Origin: Pseudomonas typographi
GTDB taxonomy: Bacteria; Pseudomonadota; Gammaproteobacteria; Pseudomonadales; Pseudomonadaceae
Length of the DNA stretch: 64,000 bases
Direction: 5' to 3'
Assembly (NCBI RefSeq): GCF_014694385.1
Contig: NZ_JAAOCA010000026.1
Coordinates: forward strand, 1 to 64,000
Below, one piece after another: positions 50,543 to 57,311 of the stretch. A program made the translations under genes and the position numbers. Position 1 is the stretch's first letter; each line of letters opens with the position of its first letter. The notes below the pieces were generated by a model that made no database searches, was not told where the DNA came from, and saw nothing but the letters and a program-made list of their open reading frames with translations.

Positions 50543-52366
50543 CTACTCGCTGTGTAGGTTGGCATAAATCGACTCGGCCAGCTTTTTGCTGATACCGGGT
50601 GCTTTGGCAATTTCTTCGACACTGGCGCGCGCCAACTCCTGCAAGCCACCGAAGTGCTTGAGCAGCTCACGCCGGCGGGTAGGCCCTACCCCTGCTACGC
50701 CCTCCAAAGTGGAGGTACGCCGGGTTTTGCCGCGCCGGGCGCGGTGGCCAGTGATGGCGAAACGGTGGGCTTCGTCGCGAATCTGCTGGATCAAATGCAG
50801 CGCTGGGGAGTCTGCCTTGAGGGTGAATTCGTGGGCGGCGTCATTGAGGTACAGGGTTTCGAAGCCCGCCTTGCGCGTCACCCCCTTGGCCACCCCCAGC
50901 AAGATCAAATCGGGCACCGCCATCTCCTGCAACACCTCGCGAGCCATGTTCAACTGGCCCTTGCCGCCATCCACCAACAGCACGTCGGGCAATTTGCCTT
51001 CACCGGCCTTGAGCCTGGCGAAGCGGCGGGTCAGCGCTTGGTGCATGGCCGCGTAATCGTCGCCGGCGGTCACACCTTCGATGTTGTAACGGCGGTAATC
51101 GCTCTTGATGGGGCCTTCGGGGCCGAACACCACGCACGAGGCCACCGTCGCCTCGCCGCTGGAATGGCTGATGTCATAGCACTCCAGGCGCTGTGGCGGT
51201 TCGTCGAGGTCAAGCACTTCGGCCAAGGCGTCGAAGCGCGCGGCCAGGTGCTGGCGGTTGGCAAGGCGCGCGCCCAGCGCCTGCTCGGCGTTGGTGACGG
51301 CCAACTGCTGCCAGCGCGCACGAGTGCCCCGCACTCGGTGGCTGGCGGCCATTTCACGGCCACGCAGGCCGGCCAAAGCCTCCACTAGCGCTTCGATATC
51401 ATCCGGGAGCACGTTGAGGATCACCTCAGCGGGCAATTCGCGCTCCCCGGCACCCAGGTAGTACTGCGACAAGAATGCTGACATCACCTCGCCCAGTTCT
51501 TGTTCGATGCCCACCTGGGGAAAGAAATTCTTACTGCCCAGCACCCGGCCGCCCCGCACGCTGATCAAATGCACGCAGGCGCCGCCTGGGTTGATGAATG
51601 CGGCGATCACGTCCACATCGCCGTTGCCACCTTCCATACTTTGCTGGTCTTGCACGCGGCGTAGCACTGCGAGCTGGTCACGCAGTTGGGCGGCCTTTTC
51701 GAACTGCAGGCTCATGGCCGCCTGTTCCATTTCTTGCGACAGCTCTTGGGTCAACTGGTGGCTGCGGCCTTCCAGGAACATGATCGAGTGGCGTACGTCC
51801 TCGGCGTATTCGGCCGGTTCTACCGCCGCCACGCAGGGGCCTTTGCAACGTTTGATCTGGTATTGCAGGCATGGCCGGGTGCGGTTCTTGAAGTAGCTGT
51901 CTTCGCACTGGCGAACCTCGAAGGTCTTTTGCAACAGGCTCAAGCTCTCGCGGATCGCCCCCGCGCTGGGATAGGGGCCAAAGTACCGGCCCTTGCCCTT
52001 TTTCGCCCCGCGATGGATCGACAGCCGCGGGTACTTGCCATCGGACAGGTACACGTAGGGGTACGATTTGTCATCGCGCAGTAAAATGTTGTAGGGCGGC
52101 CGCCACTGTTTGATCAGCGTTTGCTCAAGCAACAGCGCTTCGGTTTCGTTAGCGGTAATGGTGGTTTCGATGCTGGCGATGCGCCCCACCAGCGCTGCGG
52201 TTTTCGGCGCCAGCCCGGCTTTGCGAAAATAACTCGCCAGGCGCTTCTTGAGGTTCTTGGCCTTGCCCACATACAGCAGGCGCGCGCCCTCGTCGAACAT
52301 GCGGTATACGCCGGGGCGCCCGCTGCAGGTGGCGAGAAACGCCGCCGGGTCGAAAAGGTCGCTCAT
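50543..52366 (-). CDS. uvrC: UvrABC excinuclease subunit C
   Basis: 607 aa from the ATG at 52366. N-terminal GIY-YIG nuclease (G-V-Y-R-M-F-D through Y-V-G-K-A-K-N-L-K-K-R), a Cys cluster near residues 150–170, a UVR motif, the C-terminal RNase H-like nuclease (L-E-C-Y-D-I-S-H) and tandem HhH at the end. It makes both incisions in nucleotide excision repair. It starts 1 bp after the gacA stop and is cotranscribed with it. Confidence 0.97.
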   Translation of the reverse strand: MSDLFDPAAFLATCSGRPGVYRMFDEGARLLYVGKAKNLKKRLASYFRKAGLAPKTAALVGRIASIETTITANETEALLLEQTLIKQWRPPYNILLRDDKSYPYVYLSDGKYPRLSIHRGAKKGKGRYFGPYPSAGAIRESLSLLQKTFEVRQCEDSYFKNRTRPCLQYQIKRCKGPCVAAVEPAEYAEDVRHSIMFLEGRSHQLTQELSQEMEQAAMSLQFEKAAQLRDQLAVLRRVQDQQSMEGGNGDVDVIAAFINPGGACVHLISVRGGRVLGSKNFFPQVGIEQELGEVMSAFLSQYYLGAGERELPAEVILNVLPDDIEALVEALAGLRGREMAASHRVRGTRARWQQLAVTNAEQALGARLANRQHLAARFDALAEVLDLDEPPQRLECYDISHSSGEATVASCVVFGPEGPIKSDYRRYNIEGVTAGDDYAAMHQALTRRFARLKAGEGKLPDVLLVDGGKGQLNMAREVLQEMAVPDLILLGVAKGVTRKAGFETLYLNDAAHEFTLKADSPALHLIQQIRDEAHRFAITGHRARRGKTRRTSTLEGVAGVGPTRRRELLKHFGGLQELARASVEEIAKAPGISKKLAESIYANLHSE

Positions 52367-52367
52367 A

Positions 52368-53012
52368 TCAAGAAGTGGCGTCGACCATGCCGTGGCGGAC
52401 GGCCAGTAGGGCAAGCTCGACGTCGCTGGTAATGGAAAGCTTCTCGAATATCCGGTAACGGTAGGTGTTCACCGTTTTGGGCGACAGGCACAAGGTGTCG
52501 GAAATGTGCTGCACCTTTTGGCAGCCGACGATCATCAGGGCGATCTGGATCTCACGCTCGGACAACAGGTCGAACGGCGAGCCGCTGGTTTGCGGCTGGA
52601 ATGATTTGAGCGCCATTTGCTGGGCGATCTGCGGGCTGATGTAACGCTGCCCGGCAAAGACCAGGCGAATCGCCTGGACCATTTCTTCAAGCCCCGCGCC
52701 TTTGGTGAGATACCCGGCCGCACCGGCTTGCAGCAGGCGGGTCGGGAATGGGTCTTCTTCGTGTACCGTGACCACCACCACCTTGATCTCGGGGAAACTG
52801 CGCTGCAGTTTACGCGTCGCTTCAAGGCCGCCGATACCGGGCATTTTAACGTCCATCAGGATCACGTCGGGCCTTAGGTCGCGGGCGCATTGCAGCGCCT
52901 GTTCGCCCGATTGAGCCGCACCGATCACCTGGAAGCCGTCGATGTCCTCCAGCATGCGGGTAATGCCGGTGCGCACCAGATCGTGGTCGTCGACCACCAA
53001 GACCTTAATCAA
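52368..53012 (-). CDS. gacA: Response regulator GacA
   Basis: 214 aa with a TTG start at 53012, the start known for pseudomonad gacA. Receiver domain with D8/D9, phosphoacceptor Asp54 (V-I-L-M-D-V-K-M-P-G), Thr82 and Lys104. LuxR-type HTH at 147–205 (L-S-E-R-E-I-Q-I-A-L-M-I, S-P-K-T-V-N-T-Y-R-Y-R-I). With sensor kinase GacS it activates the rsm small RNAs that control secondary metabolism and biofilm. It looks intact; gacA is a frequent mutation target in laboratory strains. Confidence 0.97.
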   Translation of the reverse strand: MIKVLVVDDHDLVRTGITRMLEDIDGFQVIGAAQSGEQALQCARDLRPDVILMDVKMPGIGGLEATRKLQRSFPEIKVVVVTVHEEDPFPTRLLQAGAAGYLTKGAGLEEMVQAIRLVFAGQRYISPQIAQQMALKSFQPQTSGSPFDLLSEREIQIALMIVGCQKVQHISDTLCLSPKTVNTYRYRIFEKLSITSDVELALLAVRHGMVDATS

Positions 53013-53076
53013 GCGGACACCTCTCGTTACGCATTTGCCATCGGATGGCTACATTAACAAACATCCCGGCGCGAAC

Positions 53077-53403
53077 CTAGCTACCACTGGCCCTTAGCGC
53101 CTGCGCCACCCGCAGCACCACGGCCTGGTCGGCCGGCGCCAGGGCGCGGTAGTCCACCAGCAAGCCGTTTTCGTCGGAGGCCAGTTGGTCCGAGGGTTGC
53201 GGGGTACGTTTGCCGGCCAACACGTACAGCACATCCACCCCCGCCTGGGCCACCGCTTCCAGATAATCGGCCTTGGGAAAGCGTTCGCCGCTTTCGTATT
53301 TACCCTGCGCGTTCGGTTCGACCCCACCGATTTCACCAAATCGGCGCTGGGTCATCGCCAACCGCTCACGTTCTTTTCGAAGACGTAAACCTATTGATTC
53401 CAT
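53077..53403 (-). CDS. XRE-family transcriptional regulator
   Basis: 108 aa. The HTH_3 domain occupies residues 6–65 (L-R-K-E-R-E-R-L-A-M-T-Q-R-R-F-G-E-I-G-G-V), followed by a short helical tail. It is divergent from a Cro-like gene across 81 bp (53404–53484), an arrangement like a phage repressor/Cro pair. It is also seen as a fixed chromosomal pair near gacA in pseudomonads. Confidence 0.88.
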   Translation of the reverse strand: MESIGLRLRKERERLAMTQRRFGEIGGVEPNAQGKYESGERFPKADYLEAVAQAGVDVLYVLAGKRTPQPSDQLASDENGLLVDYRALAPADQAVVLRVAQALRASGS

Positions 53404-53484
53404 TTGAATATGTGATCCATACTATGAACCCTCAAAAAGGTGATACCTAACACTTAAATGAGTCACTCGACACGGATTTGAACT

Positions 53485-53700
53485 ATGCACGGGATACGGA
53501 CCGCCGCACAAGCCAGAGCTTGGTTGGAGCGCCAAGGCAAATCGGTACAGCAATTTGCCCGCGAACATGGAGTAGACCCCGCCACCACCTACCAGGTGCT
53601 GTCGGGGCGGAAAAAAGGCCGCCGCGGCGAAGCCCATAAGGTCGCAGTACTGTTGGGGATGAAAGACGGCATTATCCTCGATTCACCACCATTAACCTAG
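53485..53700 (+). CDS. Small HTH DNA-binding protein
   Basis: 71 aa. Predicted helix-turn-helix V-Q-Q-F-A-R-E-H-G-V-D-P-A-T-T-Y-Q-V-L-S-G-R-K-K-G. Cro-like size. It is divergent from the XRE gene and they probably control each other. It is not adjacent to phage structural genes, so it may be a domesticated module. The 53701–53848 gap after it holds nothing recognisable. Confidence 0.78.
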   Translation: MHGIRTAAQARAWLERQGKSVQQFAREHGVDPATTYQVLSGRKKGRRGEAHKVAVLLGMKDGIILDSPPLT

Positions 53701-53848
53701 CGTGGGGCCCCAGAAGTTGACCACCGCATTTTGACGGTAGCTTTTGTTGTTGCCGGGCGCGGCGCTACAGCCCAACTATGACGTGTCTCGTCACGGCCGT
53801 GCCCGGTAACGCTATAAGGCGCCAATGCATATGCGAACTTCCGAGGTA

Positions 53849-54297
53849 TCACACTGGGACCGGGCACTCCATTTGCCAGAAGCACCCCTCCTCGCCTACC
53901 GTCGCAAAGCCCGAACGGGCATAGAGGCGCTGGGCGGGGTTGTTCTTGAACACCGTCAGGCGTACCGCCGCGAGGTGCCGCCGGCGCGCCTCGGCAAACA
54001 CGGCGCGGAGGATACAACCACCATGGCCGCGGCCACGGGCGCCCTCAAGCAAATGCAATTCACGCACATAGAGCGCGAGGCCATCTTGGCTAACGCTGAG
54101 GCTAAGGAACCCTACCTGTTGGCCAGCCACATATAAGCCGTAGTTTTCTCGCAGTGCCAGCCGGCATCGAAGTCTTCGTCCCGCCACATCAAGCCATGGT
54201 GGGTGTAATACGGCTCCATCGTGCGGCGCGCCAGCCCCCTGGCGAATACCAGGTCGCCCACCCCGCTTGCCGGCGACCATTGTACTTCGGTCGGCAT
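53849..54297 (-). pseudogene. GNAT-family acetyltransferase with a frameshift
   Basis: A GNAT gene starts at the ATG 54297 (GGAG 5 nt upstream; M-P-T-E-V-Q-W). It runs in frame to about 54155 (D-F-D-A-G-W-H) and would stop at 54112. The continuation N-Y-G-L-Y-V-A-G-Q-Q-V-G-F-L-S-L and the acetyl-CoA loop G-A-R-G-R-G-H-G-G lie in another frame ending at 53849. One small indel near 54150–54165 therefore breaks the gene, or it is a sequencing error. The C-terminal N-N-P-A-Q-R-L-Y-A-R-S-G-F is typical of GNAT. Confidence 0.8.
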
Positions 54298-54321
54298 GTT
54301 CACTCCAAAAGCAAAAGGCCA

Positions 54322-54351
54322 TTGCCAGCGCCGCCGCGGCTGAAGTAAGCT
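54322..54351 (+). promoter_or_regulatory. Probable promoter of the aroF leader
   Basis: TTGCCA (54322–54327), 18-bp spacer, TAAGCT (54346–54351), predicted start about 54358. It lies in the 81-bp divergent gap between the GNAT gene and the leader peptide ATG at 54379. Confidence 0.55.
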
Positions 54352-54378
54352 CGGCCCCACTGGTCAAGAGACATTATC

Positions 54379-54507
54379 ATGTCGCACACCCTTCGCGCCC
54401 GCCACCCCAACGCCGCTGCCTGCCGTTTGCCGGTTGCAGTTGCGCGCGCGCACGCGGCTGCAGCTTATTTTTATTATGGGTACTGGTTTAGCCACTGGCG
54501 CGCCTAA
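54379..54507 (+). CDS. Aromatic-rich leader peptide of the aroF attenuator
   Basis: 42 codons, too short for usual gene callers. Residues 30–41 read A-Y-F-Y-Y-G-Y-W-F-S-H-W: four Tyr, two Phe and two Trp within twelve codons. The last codons overlap the first arm of a hairpin (ACTGGCGCGCCT 54494–54505 with AGGCGCCCAGT 54516–54526), and a strong terminator follows at 54558. This is the architecture of ribosome-mediated attenuation. Stalling at the aromatic codons when charged tRNA is scarce should prevent terminator formation and raise aroF expression. Confidence 0.85.
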   Translation: MSHTLRARHPNAAACRLPVAVARAHAAAAYFYYGYWFSHWRA

Positions 54508-54557
54508 CCCCGAGCAGGCGCCCAGTTCCAGGGTCGCCGCCACAGTTTTTCTCGAAA

Positions 54558-54594
54558 CCCCCGGTCGGCCTCCCGACCGGGGGTTTTGTTTTTT
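54558..54594 (+). terminator. Attenuator terminator upstream of aroF
   Basis: CCCCCGGTCGG (54558–54568)–CCTC–CCGACCGGGGG (54573–54583), a perfect 11-bp stem extended by A–T pairs, followed by T4GT6. It lies 51 bp after the leader peptide stop and 223 bp before the aroF start. It is among the strongest hairpins of the window. Confidence 0.93.
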
Positions 54595-54627
54595 GGCCCT
54601 TTCAACCCACTGCACAGGAGCATCACC

Positions 54628-54786
54628 ATGTATCACACCTACTACCGCGACTACCGCCGCTATGCCTGGCGATTTACCGCCCTGAGCTCGGGCCCGCGCG
54701 CCATCTCCGAGTGCTCCCATACCGATGGCGAACCCTATTCCATGGCCTTGTGCCGAACATCATCATTACCCCGCCTGCGCGGCTAA
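54628..54786 (+). CDS. Second tyrosine-rich small ORF before aroF
   Basis: 52 codons; AGGAG 7 nt before the ATG. It begins M-Y-H-T-Y-Y-R-D-Y-R-R-Y-A-W-R-F: five Tyr, one Trp and one Phe in sixteen residues, then ordinary sequence. It lies after the attenuator terminator and ends 30 bp before aroF. It may be a real small protein or a second regulatory leader coupled to aroF translation. A GGGGGTATTAAGGACACCCCC hairpin (54794–54814) covers the aroF ribosome site. Confidence 0.65.
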   Translation: MYHTYYRDYRRYAWRFTALSSGPRAISECSHTDGEPYSMALCRTSSLPRLRG

Positions 54787-54816
54787 GCCGCAGCGGGGGT
54801 ATTAAGGACACCCCCA

Positions 54817-55902
54817 ATGAACGCTTCACTCAACACGGCCACCTTGGCCCCGGCCACACCCTCCGCACAGCCCCGTATCGTCAGCGGCCAACGCCTGCCC
54901 ACGGCTTACGCCCTCAAGCAACAATTGCCCCTGCCTACCCGCCTCGCCGTCCAGGTTCAGGCTGACCGCCAGGCCGTTCGGGGCATCCTTCATGGCCATG
55001 ACCCACGCCTGCTAGTAATCGCCGGCCCCTGCTCGCTGCATGACCCGCAAGCCGCCCTCGACTACGCCAAGCGCCTGAGCGCCTTGGCCCGGGAAACGGC
55101 CGACCAGTTGTTGATCGTGATGCGTGCCTATGTGGAAAAACCCCGCACCACCGTGGGCTGGAAGGGCCTCGCCTACGACCCACACCTGGACGGCAGCGAC
55201 GACATGCTCACCGGCCTTGCGCTGTCTCGCGAGTTGATGTTGGGCATCCTCGCCACCGGCCTGCCGCTGGCCACGGAGCTGCTACAACCGATGGCCGCAG
55301 GCTACTTCGACGACTTGCTGGCCTGGGCAGCGGTAGGCGCGCGCACCACCGAATCGCAGATCCACCGGGAAATGGCCAGCGGCCTGGCCTTGCCGGTTGG
55401 CTTCAAGAACGGCACCGATGGCTCGACGGGGGTTGCCTGCGATGCGATCCGTAGCGCCGCGCACGGCCATCGCCATTTCGGCCTCGATGCCCATGGTCAC
55501 CCGGCGATCGTCTGCACGCAGGGCAACCCTGATGGCCACCTGGTGCTACGCGGTGGGCATCGGGGCCCGAACTATGACCCTGCCAGCGTGGCAGCCGCCC
55601 GCGCGCAACTGCAAAAAGCCGGCATACTGCCGCGGATGGTGGTCGATTGCAGCCACGCCAACAGCGGCAAAGACCCGCTGCGCCAGCCTGCGGTGTTGCG
55701 CGAAGTGTTGGCCCTGCGCCGCCAGGGCGAGTGCAGCGTGGTCGGGATAATGCTCGAAAGCAACCTGTTCGAAGGCTGCCAAGCCGTGGGCCCGAATTTG
55801 CGCTATGGGGTGTCGATCACCGACGGCTGCCTGGGTTGGGAGGCGACCGAGGCGGTATTAAGGGAAGCTGCGAACAGTGAACAACGACGCGTGTGCGACT
55901 AG
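54817..55902 (+). CDS. aroF: 3-deoxy-7-phosphoheptulonate (DAHP) synthase, class I
   Basis: 361 aa. Class I DAHP synthase motifs: I-A-G-P-C-S-L-H-D at 70–78 (metal Cys), R-A-Y-V-E-K-P-R-T, G-A-R-T-T-E-S-Q, V-G-F-K-N-G-T-D-G-S, L-R-G-G-H-R-G-P-N-Y and V-D-C-S-H-A-N. It condenses PEP and erythrose-4-phosphate at the entry of aromatic biosynthesis. Isozyme type is not certain from sequence, but the Tyr/Phe/Trp-rich leader points to end-product control by aromatic amino acids. Confidence 0.95.
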   Translation: MNASLNTATLAPATPSAQPRIVSGQRLPTAYALKQQLPLPTRLAVQVQADRQAVRGILHGHDPRLLVIAGPCSLHDPQAALDYAKRLSALARETADQLLIVMRAYVEKPRTTVGWKGLAYDPHLDGSDDMLTGLALSRELMLGILATGLPLATELLQPMAAGYFDDLLAWAAVGARTTESQIHREMASGLALPVGFKNGTDGSTGVACDAIRSAAHGHRHFGLDAHGHPAIVCTQGNPDGHLVLRGGHRGPNYDPASVAAARAQLQKAGILPRMVVDCSHANSGKDPLRQPAVLREVLALRRQGECSVVGIMLESNLFEGCQAVGPNLRYGVSITDGCLGWEATEAVLREAANSEQRRVCD

Positions 55903-55924
55903 TGGGCGTTTCGTCGTCGGGCAA

Positions 55925-55975
55925 GGCGCCGTTGCGGGCCATAGCAGGGCTATGGTGAGGCGGGGCAACGGCGCC
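55925..55975. repeat. Nested palindrome after aroF
   Basis: Outer arms GGCGCCGTTGC (55925–55935) and GCAACGGCGCC (55965–55975) are perfect. Inside them CCATAGC (55939–55945) and GCTATGG (55949–55955) form a second stem with a 3-nt loop. No T tract follows, so a plain intrinsic terminator is unlikely. It may be a REP-like element or a 3'-end stabiliser for aroF mRNA. Confidence 0.65.
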
Positions 55976-56084
55976 CGGCAACAAACAGCACCGCCAACAT
56001 TATGCAGCCAACGTTTTGAAATACCCTGCCACAAAGCGTTGCCGCTGTTTGCCCCCGGTTTGCGGCCTATAATCGTGGGCCCCG

Positions 56085-57224
56085 ATGAACGAGACGCCCG
56101 ACGTGCCCTTCAAGCTTCCATGGCGCGGCAAAACTCGCCCTGCCCCATTGCCTCCCGTGCCAGCCGATGGCCCGGGGCGGGCGATGATCGTACATTTCGA
56201 GCGCAAGGCCGCGCAGCAACACTACACCCTAAGTAGCGGCCAATGGCAGGTGATCGATGCCCTGGCCCGGCGCACCGGCCCTTTGCTGGAGGCGGTCGCG
56301 GGCAAGGTCGGTGTGCCGCAAAGCCTGTACCTGTACGGCAAGGTAGGCCGCGGTAAAAGCTGGTTGCTCGATACCTTCTTTCAGGCCGTACCCATCGCGG
56401 CCAAGCGGCGGGTGCACTTCCACGTGTTTTTCAACCAATTGCACCAGGGCATGTTCCGCCACCGCGAAAGCCGAGATGCCTTGGGCGCCACCCTGAACGA
56501 GCTGCTGCAGGGCTGCAGGTTACTGTGCTTCGATGAGTTCCATGTGCATGATATCGGCGATGCCATGCTCATGACGCGCTTGTTCAAGGCGCTGTTCGAG
56601 CGTGGCGTGCTGCTGATCGTGACATCCAACTATCCACCGCTGGGTTTGCTGCCCAACCCGCTGTACCACGAACGGTTCTTGCCGGTGATCCGCCTGATCA
56701 ACAGCGACATGCAGGTTCAGGAAGTCGGTGGCGAACAGGATTACCGCGCGCTGCCTAGTGTAGGCAGCGGCCAGCGATTCACCCAGGGCCGCTACGTATG
56801 GCCAGGCGATGCCGCCCAGCGCCAGGCATTGGGTGTGCCGGCGAGCGGCCCGGGCCAGGTGCTGCAGGTGGGCCAACGGCGGTTGCGGGTGCAGGCGGCG
56901 AGCCAAGGGTTCGTTCGCTTTACCTTCAGTGAGCTGTTCGAGCAAGCCACGGCGGTGATGGACTACCTGGCCTTATGCGACACCTACGATGACTGGACCA
57001 TCGACCAATTGCCGCTGCTCGACGATTGCACCGTCGCCGTGCAACAACGCTTTATCAACTTGGTCGATGTGCTTTATGACCAAGACAAACGCCTCACCCT
57101 CATCAGTGCATACCCGTTAGCCCAGGCCCTGCAGGCCAAGGCCATCGACTTGATGCGCAGCCAAAGCAGGCTCAGCCAACTGCAACCCTACGGCCCGTTG
57201 GAGTCGCCCCGGCAGGGTGCTTGA
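56085..57224 (+). CDS. zapE: Cell division protein ZapE (AFG1-like ATPase)
   Basis: 379 aa. AFG1-type AAA domain with Walker A L-Y-G-K-V-G-R-G-K-S-W at about residues 85–95 and Walker B L-L-C-F-D-E-F-H-V, then S-N-Y-P-P sensor 1. ZapE destabilises FtsZ bunches at the septum under stress. The usual ZapE family start P-L-P-P-V is preserved. This is likely the second, divergent family member in the genome, since the residues differ from the more common version. Confidence 0.87.
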   Translation: MNETPDVPFKLPWRGKTRPAPLPPVPADGPGRAMIVHFERKAAQQHYTLSSGQWQVIDALARRTGPLLEAVAGKVGVPQSLYLYGKVGRGKSWLLDTFFQAVPIAAKRRVHFHVFFNQLHQGMFRHRESRDALGATLNELLQGCRLLCFDEFHVHDIGDAMLMTRLFKALFERGVLLIVTSNYPPLGLLPNPLYHERFLPVIRLINSDMQVQEVGGEQDYRALPSVGSGQRFTQGRYVWPGDAAQRQALGVPASGPGQVLQVGQRRLRVQAASQGFVRFTFSELFEQATAVMDYLALCDTYDDWTIDQLPLLDDCTVAVQQRFINLVDVLYDQDKRLTLISAYPLAQALQAKAIDLMRSQSRLSQLQPYGPLESPRQGA

Positions 57225-57311
57225 GACAGTGGCTGCGCAATTTCAACGCTGCCTTTTGCTACCCCGCGCCTTACCGAACCACAACACTCAGCCGTCGGTG
57301 CTTGTGCTACT

